Below are positions 8,724 through 17,952 of a stretch of 64,000 bases of DNA, piece after piece (within the stretch, counting starts at the first letter, position 1; the number at the start of each line of letters is the position of its first letter). The notes under the pieces are model-generated. The model was given only the letters and a program-made list of their open reading frames with translations. It made no database searches and was not told the DNA's origin. Source of the stretch: Flavobacterium frigoritolerans (GTDB lineage Bacteria; Bacteroidota; Bacteroidia; Flavobacteriales; Flavobacteriaceae); contig NZ_JAOZEV010000001.1 in assembly GCF_025847275.1 (NCBI RefSeq), forward strand, positions 434,001 to 498,000, written 5' to 3'. A program made the translations under genes and the position numbers.

Positions 8724-10862
8724 ATGATACGAAAAGACCTCAACCATATCAGGCTAGATGTTAAAAGTGAGAAGTTAGATGTTGTTTCTAAAAATCAACA
8801 GCCAACCAACTACTTTGAAACAGCCGAAGGCATTGATTTAAAAGCTACCTATACTGAACAAGATATTGAAAACATAGAACATATTGGTTTTGGAGCAGGA
8901 TTTGCGCCTAATTTAAGAGGTCCTTATGCAACTATGTATGTCAGACGCCCTTGGACAATCAGGCAATATGCAGGTTTTTCAACGGCAGAGGAAAGTAATG
9001 CTTTTTACAGACGTAATCTGGCTGCTGGTCAAAAAGGCTTATCAATTGCTTTTGACTTACCTACCCATCGTGGTTACGACTCTGATCATGAACGTGTTGT
9101 AGGTGACGTGGGTAAAGCCGGAGTTGCTATTGATACAGTCGAAGACATGAAAGTCTTATTTGATCAAATTCCGCTTGAAGAAATGTCAGTTTCAATGACA
9201 ATGAATGGAGCTGTTTTACCAATTATGGCTTTTTATATTGTTGCAGCCGAAGAACAAGGTGTTCCTCCTGTAAAACTTTCAGGAACCATCCAAAATGACA
9301 TCCTAAAAGAATTCATGGTGCGTAACACGTATATCTACCCACCAACTCCTTCAATGAAGATTATTGCTGATATTTTTGAATTTACAAGCAAAAAAATGCC
9401 AAAATTCAATTCGATTTCAATTTCAGGATATCATATGCAGGAAGCAGGAGCAACAGCCGACATTGAATTAGCCTACACTCTTGCTGACGGATTAGAATAT
9501 ATTCGAACTGGACTGGCAACAGGAATGTCTATAGATGAGTTTGCTCCTAGATTGTCTTTTTTCTGGGCTATAGGAATGAATCACTTTATGGAAATCGCCA
9601 AAATGCGCGCTGGAAGAATGATTTGGGCCAAACTGGTTCAACAGTTTAATCCTAAAAATGATAAATCTTTAGCATTAAGAACACACTGCCAGACTAGCGG
9701 ATGGAGTTTAACAGAACAAGATCCATTTAATAATGTTGCACGTACTTGTATTGAAGCTACTGCTGCTGCTTTTGGCGGTACACAATCTTTACATACAAAT
9801 GCACTAGACGAAGCAATTGCATTACCAACAGATTTTTCGGCAAGAATTGCTCGTAATACACAAATCTTCTTGCAGGAAGAAACCAAAATAACCAAAACAG
9901 TTGATCCATGGGCAGGTAGTTACTATGTTGAAAGCTTAACAAATGAGATAGTGACCAATGCATGGAAACTAATTGAAGAGGTTGAAGAACTAGGCGGAAT
10001 GACTAAAGCTATTGAAGCAGGTATTCCTAAATTACGAATAGAAGAAGCGGCTGCAAGAAAACAAGCCCGAATAGACAGCGGACAAGATATAATTGTAGGT
10101 GTTAACAAATACCGACTAGAAAAAGAAGATCCTTTACAGATTCTTGATGTCGACAACCAAATGGTTCGAAAGCAACAAGTTGCTCAACTCGAACATATTA
10201 AAGCTACGAGAGATTCTGAAAAAGTAAAAGCAATACTCGAAAAATTAATTCATTGTGCTAAAACCGGCGACGGAAATTTACTGGAAATAGCTATTGATGC
10301 AGCAAGAAATCGTGCCACCTTAGGCGAGATTAGCGATGCATTAGAAACTATTTTTGGGAGATACAAAGCACAAATTAAATCCTTTAGTGGCGTGTACAGT
10401 GCAGCAATAAAAGACGACAAAAGCTTTGAGAAAGCAAAACAATTGGCCGATACCTTTGCAAAACAAGAAGGTCGTCGTCCAAGAATTATGATTGCCAAAA
10501 TGGGGCAAGACGGTCATGACAGAGGCGCAAAAGTAGTTGCCACTGGTTATGCCGATGTAGGTTTTGATGTAGACATTGGCCCACTTTTCCAGACTCCTGC
10601 TGAAGCAGCCAAACAAGCTGTAGAAAATGACGTCCATATTCTAGGCGTTTCTTCACTTGCTGCGGGGCATAAAACCCTTGTTCCACAAGTTATTGAAGAA
10701 CTTAAAAAACATGGACGCGAAGATATTATGGTAATTGTAGGAGGCGTAATACCTGCACAAGATTATCAATATTTATTTGATGCAGGTGCAGTTGCTGTTT
10801 TTGGACCTGGTACAAAAATAAGCGAAGCTGCAATTACAATTCTGGAAATCCTAATTGATTAA
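8724..10862 (+). CDS. scpA: Methylmalonyl-CoA mutase large (alpha) subunit
   Basis: A 712-residue adenosylcobalamin-dependent mutase (MutB/ScpA). The N-terminal (beta/alpha)8 barrel binds the CoA ester ([38 protein letters not shown]). The C-terminal Rossmann-like B12 domain carries the base-off/His-on motif in [20 protein letters not shown] near residue 600, with the cobalt-ligating His in DGHDRG. It joins propionate or odd-chain/branched amino acid breakdown to the TCA cycle, or works in reverse. A strong terminator follows immediately. Confidence 0.97.
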   Translation: MIRKDLNHIRLDVKSEKLDVVSKNQQPTNYFETAEGIDLKATYTEQDIENIEHIGFGAGFAPNLRGPYATMYVRRPWTIRQYAGFSTAEESNAFYRRNLAAGQKGLSIAFDLPTHRGYDSDHERVVGDVGKAGVAIDTVEDMKVLFDQIPLEEMSVSMTMNGAVLPIMAFYIVAAEEQGVPPVKLSGTIQNDILKEFMVRNTYIYPPTPSMKIIADIFEFTSKKMPKFNSISISGYHMQEAGATADIELAYTLADGLEYIRTGLATGMSIDEFAPRLSFFWAIGMNHFMEIAKMRAGRMIWAKLVQQFNPKNDKSLALRTHCQTSGWSLTEQDPFNNVARTCIEATAAAFGGTQSLHTNALDEAIALPTDFSARIARNTQIFLQEETKITKTVDPWAGSYYVESLTNEIVTNAWKLIEEVEELGGMTKAIEAGIPKLRIEEAAARKQARIDSGQDIIVGVNKYRLEKEDPLQILDVDNQMVRKQQVAQLEHIKATRDSEKVKAILEKLIHCAKTGDGNLLEIAIDAARNRATLGEISDALETIFGRYKAQIKSFSGVYSAAIKDDKSFEKAKQLADTFAKQEGRRPRIMIAKMGQDGHDRGAKVVATGYADVGFDVDIGPLFQTPAEAAKQAVENDVHILGVSSLAAGHKTLVPQVIEELKKHGREDIMVIVGGVIPAQDYQYLFDAGAVAVFGPGTKISEAAITILEILID

Positions 10863-10867
10863 AAAAC

Positions 10868-10899
10868 AAAAAACCTGCAATCACTTGCAGGTTTTTTTA
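10868..10899. terminator. Bidirectional terminator between mutB and the lysozyme-like gene
   Basis: AAAAAACCTGCAA and TTGCAGGTTTTTT form a near-perfect stem with a 3-nt loop and T runs on both strands. It serves the converging genes. Confidence 0.9.
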
Positions 10900-10918
10900 T
10901 ATCCTTAATTCTAATAAA

Positions 10919-11563
10919 TTACATTGAATGCACAGTAGCATCATTGTCTGCTTCGACAGAAGATACATTATATCCTCCAAAAGCTTTCATATAGCTTCTT
11001 ATAGACGTTCCATAAGCATCTCTGAAGTATTTTTGTCCATTATGCTTAAAAAAGTTTTTAACAGAACCAGCACCTCCTAAATGAGCCGCCGCTAATATTC
11101 CTGATTCGGTAATATAAATTCCGCTAATCAACTTCCCTTCGTATTTCTCGATTTCTTTTCTTAATATCCATTTGTTTTTAGACAATAAAGCTATAAATGC
11201 TTTTTCTTGTAACGCAGGATTTTTTAGGAATGCTTCATTATTTCGAACTCCAATTGCACGTAAGGCCTGGGTTCCGAATTGATATTTCCCCATATAACCA
11301 AGTGTATTTACTTTTCTGTATTTGCCTTGAGATTCTTTTAAAGCGATTGCTTCTTTGAAACCGATTAGGTGGTTTCCGGTGAAAGGAATACTGTCTACAA
11401 CAGGATAATCTTTCTTCTCTTTAGATGGTAGTAAGTATTCGGTTCCATCTGTATTTTCTGTAAGAAACCAAGGTTTGGCGTCTAATTTAAAGGGCTTAAA
11501 ACCCGTGCTTAAAAATGCAATAATAACTGTTAACGTTGTGTAAAAATACCATTTCTTTATCAT
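10919..11563 (-). CDS. Exported lysozyme/transglycosylase-like protein
   Basis: A 214-residue protein with a signal or anchor segment at the chosen start (MIKKWYFYTTLTVIIAFLST). It has a lysozyme-like core with the probable catalytic Glu in ALKESQGKYRKVNTLGYMGK and the following YQFGTQALRAIG, then AAHLGGAGSVKNFF. It resembles phage-type and Bacteroidota muramidases, so it probably cleaves or binds peptidoglycan in the envelope. An in-frame ATG 30 nt upstream (11593) lies only about 18 nt from the -7 element at 11611-11618. I prefer the internal start because it begins a proper signal sequence. Confidence 0.65.
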   Translation of the reverse strand: MIKKWYFYTTLTVIIAFLSTGFKPFKLDAKPWFLTENTDGTEYLLPSKEKKDYPVVDSIPFTGNHLIGFKEAIALKESQGKYRKVNTLGYMGKYQFGTQALRAIGVRNNEAFLKNPALQEKAFIALLSKNKWILRKEIEKYEGKLISGIYITESGILAAAHLGGAGSVKNFFKHNGQKYFRDAYGTSIRSYMKAFGGYNVSSVEADNDATVHSM

Positions 11564-11610
11564 AGATTGTTTTTCTTTTGAACGCTGTCCCATTCAAAAA
11601 TTTCTGCCCG

Positions 11611-11618
11611 CAAAGATA
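11611..11618 (-). promoter_or_regulatory. -7 element of the lysozyme-like gene
   Basis: TATCTTTG on the minus strand fits TAnnTTTG and is 48 nt before the chosen ATG. Confidence 0.5.
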
Positions 11619-11822
11619 CAACAAAATTTATAAAGCTATAAATCAACTAGTTAAACTTTTCTAAAAACACCCCTAACCTCCTAGTTAGAAGAGCGTTCCA
11701 GAAAATATTTTTAATTCTTGATCGCGCTAAAAGCCAATGAAAACGTTTTCTAAAAAACTAGTTTCCATTCAATTTTTGTAAGAAAAACGTCGAGACACAG
11801 GTAAAACCTGCTAGCCTTTTTT

Positions 11823-11990
11823 ATGTCTCAATTCATCAAATTAGTATTGTTTTTTTCTGTATTCTCAATAAAAAAAAGAGCATTACTTTCCCCAAAAAAA
11901 CAGTTTAATGTTATAGTAATTTCAGATAACTCGGCAACCAAATTAAATTTCAAAAAAAATCAACTAAAAAATAATGCCGAAGTCATATAA
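11823..11990 (+). CDS. Possible small ORF, 55 residues
   Basis: ATG to TAA, 56 codons, beginning MSQFIKLVLFFSVFS (hydrophobic, signal-like) and continuing with a Lys/Asn-rich tail. Its stop codon lies inside the mltG terminator hairpin. The upstream 30 nt contain a small inverted repeat. There is no convincing TAnnTTTG promoter (AATTTTTG at best), and AT-rich DNA easily yields ORFs of this size, so this is only a candidate. Confidence 0.15.
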   Translation: MSQFIKLVLFFSVFSIKKRALLSPKKQFNVIVISDNSATKLNFKKNQLKNNAEVI

Positions 11991-11999
11991 CTTCGGCAT
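11965..11999 (-). terminator. Terminator of mltG
   Basis: ATGCCGAAGT (11974-11983) pairs with ACTTCGGCAT (11990-11999). On the minus strand the stem is followed by TATTTTTTAG. It lies about 65 nt past the mltG stop and could also work on the plus strand. Confidence 0.85.
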
Positions 12000-12064
12000 C
12001 TTTTATATTTTTCAATTATATCTAAAAACCTTATTTAGACAAACTGCTATTTTCACTATCAAAA

Positions 12065-13105
12065 CTATCTTACCACTCCTTGGCTATTAATCCAGTCTGA
12101 ATATTTTTTTGCATTTACATTATGCTGTGCTAAAGTAGAGGCAAATTCGTGGTACCCAAAACGATCTATACTTGCGCAAAAATAGATATAATCATTTTTC
12201 TCAGGATTCAAAACTGCTTCTAGTGCTGTGATATCAGGCATTGCAATTGGTCCTGGAGGAAGTCCCGTATTCATATAAGTATTATAAGGAGAAGACATTG
12301 TTAAGTCTTTATAGAAAACTCTTTTTATTACTTGGTCAAAATCATTTGTTTTCTTTTTGATTGCATAAATAACTGTTGGATCTGCTTGTAATGGCATTTC
12401 CAAACGCAATCTGTTTAGGTAAACCCCTGCAATTCTTGGTCTCTCATCCTTTTTTACCGATTCTTTATGTACTATTGAAGCTAAAATTGTAGCTTCTACT
12501 GGAGTTAATCCCTGTGCTTTGGCTTTTGCAATTCGTTCATCAGTCCAGAAATTATGATATTCTTTAATCATTTTATCACGAAACTTTAGCGCCGAAGTAT
12601 TCCAATACACTTCATAAGTATTCGGAATAAACATTGCAAATACATTTTCTTCGTTAAAACCATTTTCTTTCAAAAACTCAGGATCTTTAAAAGCGGTCAA
12701 CAAAGACAAGCTATCAGCCTCAATTTGAGAGCCAATTCGCCCTGCAAAATTCTCCAAACGTTCCTGATTATTAAACGCTAATTTAACTGGAACATTAGAT
12801 CGCATTGCTCTTACCAAATCCATATTGTTCATGTCCTTGGTCAATAAAAAACGTCCTGGTTTTACATTTTCCGGATAGTTTCTTTTATTGGCAACCATTT
12901 CAAAATTATTTAAATCTTTTACATAGGGCTCCAATATTTTTTTGACATTTTCATAATCTGATCCCGTAGGCACATATACATAAACTTCTTTCTCAGAAAA
13001 TTTAGTATTAGCACTAAAAATTTGGTTTATCAAAATGAATCCGTAAACCATCAAAACCGAAATTACAATAACGGCACTTATCGTTATAATTTTCTTTATA
13101 TTCAT
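12065..13105 (-). CDS. mltG: Endolytic murein transglycosylase MltG
   Basis: A 346-residue YceG/MltG protein with an N-terminal membrane anchor (KKIITISAVIVISVLMVYGF), a LysM-like region (VYVPTGSDYENVKKIL) and the catalytic domain. The catalytic domain contains ILASIVHKESVKKDERP, with the conserved Glu, and YLNRLRLEMPLQADPTVIY. It cuts nascent glycan strands in the periplasm. The start is the ATG directly before the anchor; another ATG lies 4 codons upstream (13117). It is the last gene of the dapF-GNAT-mltG run on this strand and is followed by a terminator. Confidence 0.94.
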   Translation of the reverse strand: MNIKKIITISAVIVISVLMVYGFILINQIFSANTKFSEKEVYVYVPTGSDYENVKKILEPYVKDLNNFEMVANKRNYPENVKPGRFLLTKDMNNMDLVRAMRSNVPVKLAFNNQERLENFAGRIGSQIEADSLSLLTAFKDPEFLKENGFNEENVFAMFIPNTYEVYWNTSALKFRDKMIKEYHNFWTDERIAKAKAQGLTPVEATILASIVHKESVKKDERPRIAGVYLNRLRLEMPLQADPTVIYAIKKKTNDFDQVIKRVFYKDLTMSSPYNTYMNTGLPPGPIAMPDITALEAVLNPEKNDYIYFCASIDRFGYHEFASTLAQHNVNAKKYSDWINSQGVVR

Positions 13106-13162
13106 ATGGGGTTGCATTACTTGCTAGTATTTATAAAATCAAAATTATCTAAAACTAAATAT

Positions 13163-13696
13163 TTAAAACTTCTTATTAATTAATTGAAACATTGCTTCAT
13201 CCTGGTAAACACCGTTCACCAAAAGCCAATCTTTTTTTGTTCCAATTTTTTCAAAGCCAAATTTAGTAAAAAGTGCATTACTTGCTTCGTTTTTAACACC
13301 AATATTTGCATATAATTGATGTAAATTAAGATGATAGAAAGAATACTTAATTAATAGCTCTAAAGCCTCTGAACCAATATTTTGGTTCCTTTTTTCATTA
13401 TCTTGAATTACAATTCCGATACCTGCCCTATTATTCTTAGGATCAAAATCAAATAAATCAACTAAACCAATGGCAGGAAAATCCTGATCCTGACAAATAG
13501 CTAGTCGCAATTGTTTTGCTTCATAAATATCCTGATGTGCATTTTCTAGATACTGTTTTATCAAGAATCGGCTATAAGGTGTTTGAGTATTGCTGACTTC
13601 CCAAATTCTAAGATCGTTTTCGACTGCATAAATAAACTCCAAATCATTAGGTTCTAATGCTCGTATATAAATGGTATCTCCTTTTAATGTTATCAT
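13163..13696 (-). CDS. GNAT family N-acetyltransferase, RimJ/RimL-like
   Basis: A 177-residue GCN5-related acetyltransferase. It has the N-terminal IRALEPNDLEFIYAVEND of the RimL/diamine subgroup, the acetyl-CoA loop region around IVIQDNEKRNQNIGSEAL, and a C-terminal NALFTKFGFEKIGTKKDW. The acceptor (ribosomal protein N-terminus, polyamine or other) cannot be told. It sits between dapF and mltG with gaps of 56 and 57 nt, so it is likely co-transcribed with them. Confidence 0.88.
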   Translation of the reverse strand: MITLKGDTIYIRALEPNDLEFIYAVENDLRIWEVSNTQTPYSRFLIKQYLENAHQDIYEAKQLRLAICQDQDFPAIGLVDLFDFDPKNNRAGIGIVIQDNEKRNQNIGSEALELLIKYSFYHLNLHQLYANIGVKNEASNALFTKFGFEKIGTKKDWLLVNGVYQDEAMFQLINKKF

Positions 13697-13752
13697 TTGA
13701 TGTTTTTAGTTCGCCTTAGACTTTCTCCGGCTAATAATTAGGATTATACTAT

Positions 13753-14535
13753 CTAAATTTTGATTGTTCCTTTAAATACAAATTCAGCAGGTCCTTTAAG
13801 AAAAACATTGGTAAAATGCTCTCCTATTTTTTCAAAAGAAACCACTAGTTTACCTCCTTCAACATTTAAGTTAATGTCTGTTTCATTTGTTTCTCCTATC
13901 GCATTCATGGCTATTGCAACTGCTGTAGCACCAGTTCCACAAGCAAGTGTCTCATCTTCTACCCCTCTTTCGTAGGTACGTAATGAAAACGTCTTATCAT
14001 CTATTTTCTTTACAAAATTGATATTGCTACCTGGTTTACCATATAAATCGCCATAGCGTATAGCAGCACCATTTTCTTTTACATTATAATGCTCTAAGTC
14101 ATCTACTAATTGTACATGGTGCGGAGAACCTGTATCTAAAAACGTATGATCTTCAAATTTATTTACAGCATCAACATCTATCATTTGCAAAGAAACAATA
14201 GAGTCTGGTGCTATTGTAGCATGATGCAAACCATCTGTCGCTATAAAAGTAGTTTCATTTTCGATTACATTCAGCTTTTTGGCAAATGCAACCAAACATC
14301 GACCGCCGTTACCACACATCGAACTTTGGTTTCCATCGGCGTTATAATACACCATTCTAAAATCGGTTTCAGAATCGTTTTCTAATAAAATAAGTCCATC
14401 TGCACCTATTCCGAATCTTCTGTCGCACAAACGTTCAATTAATTTTGTATCTTTCTTTGGGAAAAAATCAGAACGATTATCAATCATTACAAAATCATTT
14501 CCAGTTCCCTGATATTTATAAAATTCTACTTGCAT
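13753..14535 (-). CDS. dapF: Diaminopimelate epimerase
   Basis: A 260-residue PLP-independent epimerase that converts LL- to meso-diaminopimelate for lysine and peptidoglycan synthesis. Both catalytic cysteines are present: the first in SSMCGNGGRC (C74), the second in ETLACGTGATAV. The start MQVEFYKYQGTGNDF is chosen over an upstream alternative at 14589 because it begins the domain exactly and lies about 20 nt after the TACTTTTG promoter element. It leads the dapF-GNAT-mltG cluster. Confidence 0.96.
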   Translation of the reverse strand: MQVEFYKYQGTGNDFVMIDNRSDFFPKKDTKLIERLCDRRFGIGADGLILLENDSETDFRMVYYNADGNQSSMCGNGGRCLVAFAKKLNVIENETTFIATDGLHHATIAPDSIVSLQMIDVDAVNKFEDHTFLDTGSPHHVQLVDDLEHYNVKENGAAIRYGDLYGKPGSNINFVKKIDDKTFSLRTYERGVEDETLACGTGATAVAIAMNAIGETNETDINLNVEGGKLVVSFEKIGEHFTNVFLKGPAEFVFKGTIKI

Positions 14536-14555
14536 TATTCTTGAATTATTAACTA

Positions 14556-14563
14556 CAAAAGTA
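14556..14563 (-). promoter_or_regulatory. -7 element of dapF
   Basis: TACTTTTG on the minus strand, matching TAnnTTTG, ends 21 nt before the chosen dapF ATG. It excludes the longer start at 14589, which would lie upstream of the promoter. Confidence 0.6.
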
Positions 14564-14670
14564 CGAACTATTAATGAAATGTTAATCATTGTTAAAGAGA
14601 GTTAAACCACTTTACTTCAGATTTTTTTTGATATAATTTTATAATAGATAACTTAAAACACTAATCAACT

Positions 14671-16071
14671 ATGAAACGATTTTCAACCTTATTTTTAGTA
14701 TCCCTATTAAGCGGCGCTACTACACTTGGTGCATACAAGTTATTATTTGATAATAACGGGTCTTTTTTTGGTGAAAAAAATCCAATAGTAACTGTAGCTC
14801 CTAATTCGTACTCCAAAGAAGTAGGATTAGCTGCCGAAACTGTAGATTTTACTGCAGCAGCAGATAAAACGATTCATACAGTGGTACACGTAAAAAATGT
14901 ATCCCGCAGAACTGTTACTAACCCGATGTTAGAATTTTTTTACGGGTATGGAGGTCAACAGACGCAAGAACAAGTTGGTACAGGATCTGGTGTAATTATT
15001 TCTGCTGACGGATATATCGTGACCAATAATCACGTTATAAAAAATGCTACTGAAATTGAAATTACTTTAAACAATAAAAAATCTTATACCGCAAAACTTA
15101 TCGGAACAGATTCAAAAATGGATATTGCTTTATTAAAAATTAATGCCGACGAAAAATTACCTTATACCGTTTTTGCTAATTCGGATTCAGTAAAAGTTGG
15201 TGAGTGGGTTTTGGCAGTAGGAAATCCATATAACCTAACTTCTACAGTAACTGCAGGAATTGTTTCAGCAAAAGCAAGAAATTTAGACACTAACGGGATC
15301 CAATCTTTTATTCAAACAGATGCCGCTGTAAACCCAGGTAATAGTGGTGGTGCATTAGTAAATACAAGAGGAGAATTAATCGGTATCAATACCATGATTT
15401 CATCTACAACAGGTTCTTATGTAGGATACTCATTTGCTGTTCCGTCTAATATTGCTAGAAAAATCATCGAAGATATAATGGAGTTTGGTAATGTTCAAAG
15501 AGCTATATTAGGTGTTGAAGGCGGTGAACTTAATAATACAGCTGCTAAAGAATTAGGTATATCACAAACCCAAGGTTTTTATATCAATAAAGTGACTAAA
15601 AAATCTGGAGCTGAAAAATCTGGACTTCAAAGAGGAGATATCATTGTAAAATTAGATAATCGAGATATTTCTACTTACGCCGATTTTTCTGGATATATTA
15701 ATACAAAAAGACCTAATGACGTAGTTCAGGTAACTTATATCCGTGACGGAAAAAACAAAGTAGTACCTGTTACTTTAAATAAAAATGAATTTTTTAGTAC
15801 CGAATTTAAAGGAATCGAATTAGAAAATATCGATGGTATTGACAAAAAGAAGTTTGGTATAAACTATGGTGTAAAAATAAAAGCACTTACAAACGAAAAT
15901 CTTAAACAATATAACGATGAATTAAAAGGCAACATTATATTAAGTATAGATAATATAAAAGCGACAGATATCGAAACTGTTTCAAGACTTTTAAATCAAA
16001 AAGACGAGAATCAAAGCATACGAATTGAAATGATTAATAAAAACGGAGAAGTTATCCGAGTTATCATCTAA
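14671..16071 (+). CDS. Periplasmic serine protease, DegP/HtrA (Do) type
   Basis: A 466-residue envelope quality-control protease. After an N-terminal signal or anchor comes a trypsin-like domain with the triad His in TNNHVIK (H121), Asp in KMDIALLK (D151) and Ser in NPGNSGGALV (S225). Two PDZ domains follow (about 290-370 with GFYINKVTKKSGAEKSGLQ, and 390-466). The family is S1C and forms oligomers that degrade or refold misfolded periplasmic proteins. It is a single gene with its own terminator at 16092-16125. Confidence 0.95.
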   Translation: MKRFSTLFLVSLLSGATTLGAYKLLFDNNGSFFGEKNPIVTVAPNSYSKEVGLAAETVDFTAAADKTIHTVVHVKNVSRRTVTNPMLEFFYGYGGQQTQEQVGTGSGVIISADGYIVTNNHVIKNATEIEITLNNKKSYTAKLIGTDSKMDIALLKINADEKLPYTVFANSDSVKVGEWVLAVGNPYNLTSTVTAGIVSAKARNLDTNGIQSFIQTDAAVNPGNSGGALVNTRGELIGINTMISSTTGSYVGYSFAVPSNIARKIIEDIMEFGNVQRAILGVEGGELNNTAAKELGISQTQGFYINKVTKKSGAEKSGLQRGDIIVKLDNRDISTYADFSGYINTKRPNDVVQVTYIRDGKNKVVPVTLNKNEFFSTEFKGIELENIDGIDKKKFGINYGVKIKALTNENLKQYNDELKGNIILSIDNIKATDIETVSRLLNQKDENQSIRIEMINKNGEVIRVII

Positions 16072-16091
16072 TTTTTTTATTTCCCAAAACT

Positions 16092-16125
16092 AAAGCCATC
16101 TTAATTATAAGATGGCTTTTTTATT
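16092..16125 (+). terminator. Terminator of the DegP-type gene
   Basis: AAAGCCATCTTA (16092-16103), loop ATTA, TAAGATGGCTTT (16108-16119), then a T-rich tail. Confidence 0.92.
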
Positions 16126-16252
16126 TTCTTTCGATATATGATTTAAGTTTTTGTTATTAGAAGATCCTATTTTGATTTTATTGGAAGAAAATAATTCTAT
16201 ATAAGTTTCCAAAATAAATCACAAAATAGTTTACGAAATCGATTGAAATAGG

Positions 16253-16260
16253 TACTTTTG
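16253..16260 (+). promoter_or_regulatory. -7 element of the GAPDH gene
   Basis: TACTTTTG, a perfect TAnnTTTG match, lies 49 nt before the GAPDH ATG. Confidence 0.6.
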
Positions 16261-16308
16261 CGCCAAATTTAAAAAAACAAGCTGTTTTATTTTTAGAAAT
16301 TTTCAACT

Positions 16309-17757
16309 ATGAGCAAAAAATCATTGTACCAAAAAGAAGTATCATTTCAAGTCGACAGACGAAAAGCCGGAGTAGAATTGATTAAAATCATAAGCGATTT
16401 ATGGTATGACAAATCCATCGAAATGGTTTTATTTAAAAATCAATTACTGGACAAAAATGTAAGCGACATCATTAACCTGCATCAATATGCAGGAGAATTT
16501 GTAGGTAAACCTATTACTATTTTTGATTCTGTTGAAATTGCAAGAGTTGTTTTATCTCTAAAATTACCACCTGCCAAAATAGATATTGGAAAGTTAACTT
16601 ATGAATATCGTTTGGAGGATGAAAAATACCCTGATGCCCGCCATTTTGTAATTGAAAAATTAAAAGAAGCTAAATCATCTGAAGAGATTCAACCTAAAGA
16701 TGTTGTTCTTTATGGTTTTGGTAGAATTGGCCGTTTATTGGCTAGAGAATTAATGTCGAAAACCGGAAAAGGAAATCAATTGCGATTAAGAGCTATTGTT
16801 ATTCGTGACAAAAGTGAACTTGCAAATCTTGAAAAAAGAGCTTCTTTATTAAGATATGATTCTATTCATGGAGACTTCCAAGGATCTGTGGTAGCTGATC
16901 CTAAGAACAATGCTTTATTAATTAACGGAACTACAGTTCATGTAATTTCTGCAAATTCTCCAGAAGAAATAGACTACACTCTATATGGCATCAACAACGC
17001 CTTAGTTATTGATAATACTGGTGCTTTTACAACACAAGAGGCTTTGAGCAGACATTTAGTTTCTAAAGGCGTTGACAAAGTTTTACTTACTGCTCCAGGA
17101 AAAGGAGTTCCTAATATTGTACATGGAGTAAATCACAACGAATATAACCCAGATGAGAATGATATTTTCTCAGCTGCATCTTGTACCACAAATGCTATTA
17201 CTCCTGTTCTAAAAGCAATAGAAGATACGCTAGGAGTTGTAAAAGGTCATCTAGAAACTATTCATGCTTATACGAACGACCAGAATTTAGTTGATAATAT
17301 GCACAAAAAATACCGTCGAGGGAGAGCTGCTGCTTTAAACATGGTTATTACCGAAACTGGCGCAGGAAGTGCAGTTGCAAAAGCATTACCATCTCTTGAA
17401 GGAAAATTAACTTCGAATGCAATTCGTGTTCCTGTTCCTAATGGCTCTCTGGTTGTATTGAATCTTGATGTAAAAAAAGCTACTTCGATTGCTGGAATCA
17501 ATAAAATAATGAAAAAATATGCGCTTGAAGGGGAACTGGTAGAGCAAATAAAATACTCTTTGAATACTGAGTTGGTTTCTTCTGATATAATTGGTACTTC
17601 GGCACCATCTATTTATGATAGCAACGCGACAATAGTTTCCAAAGATGGAAAAAGTATTGTATTATATATATGGTATGACAATGAATTTGGTTACAGCCAT
17701 CAAGTAATTCGATTGGCTAAATATATTGCCAAAGTAAGACGCTTTACCTATTACTAG
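16309..17757 (+). CDS. Glyceraldehyde-3-phosphate dehydrogenase, long form
   Basis: A 482-residue enzyme, about 145 residues longer than classical GAPDH (about 335). The extra N-terminal 125 or so residues are helical and of unknown role. The dehydrogenase core starts near LYGFGRIGRLLAREL (NAD site). It carries the catalytic Cys in SAASCTTNAITP (C292) and HAYTNDQNLVDNMHKKYRRG. This long class occurs in Bacteroidota and some Proteobacteria alongside a short enzyme. It catalyses NAD-dependent oxidation of glyceraldehyde-3-phosphate; the preferred direction is not deducible. Flanked by its own promoter and terminator, it is monocistronic. Confidence 0.93.
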   Translation: MSKKSLYQKEVSFQVDRRKAGVELIKIISDLWYDKSIEMVLFKNQLLDKNVSDIINLHQYAGEFVGKPITIFDSVEIARVVLSLKLPPAKIDIGKLTYEYRLEDEKYPDARHFVIEKLKEAKSSEEIQPKDVVLYGFGRIGRLLARELMSKTGKGNQLRLRAIVIRDKSELANLEKRASLLRYDSIHGDFQGSVVADPKNNALLINGTTVHVISANSPEEIDYTLYGINNALVIDNTGAFTTQEALSRHLVSKGVDKVLLTAPGKGVPNIVHGVNHNEYNPDENDIFSAASCTTNAITPVLKAIEDTLGVVKGHLETIHAYTNDQNLVDNMHKKYRRGRAAALNMVITETGAGSAVAKALPSLEGKLTSNAIRVPVPNGSLVVLNLDVKKATSIAGINKIMKKYALEGELVEQIKYSLNTELVSSDIIGTSAPSIYDSNATIVSKDGKSIVLYIWYDNEFGYSHQVIRLAKYIAKVRRFTYY

Positions 17758-17787
17758 TATACAAACAACCAAAACCAACTTTTTCTT

Positions 17788-17817
17788 AAAAGCATCAAGA
17801 TTTCTTGATGCTTTTTT
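17788..17817 (+). terminator. Terminator of the GAPDH gene
   Basis: AAAAGCATCAAG (17788-17799), loop ATTT, CTTGATGCTTTT (17804-17815), then TT. Confidence 0.92.
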
Positions 17818-17952
17818 AGTTTTAGACAATCTTCTAGTCTTATTAATTTAAACTATATAAGCGATGTAGGGTCTTTTAAGTTTTATACTAATTAATAATC
17901 ACTTATATGATTCACATTTGTCTCAACAATAACTTAACTTAAACAATAGTCT

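Larger units (their letters stand above)
11564..12064. other. Gene-poor spacer between the lysozyme-like gene and mltG
   Basis: About 500 bp without a clear gene. It holds the -7 element of the lysozyme-like gene, two AACTAGTT palindromes (11645-11652 and 11756-11763), a perfect palindrome GAAAACGTTTTC (11739-11750) of LacI-operator type, and a nested inverted repeat GAGACA...TGTCTC around CAGGT/ACCTG (11792-11829). It also holds a doubtful 55-codon ORF and the mltG terminator. Confidence 0.6.

Noticed and set aside
9638..10686. Overlapping antisense frames within mutB and other core genes
   Set aside because: These are shadow frames of strongly conserved genes (mutB, rpoB, rpoC, acnB, tuf), with no recognisable domains and no promoter or start context.
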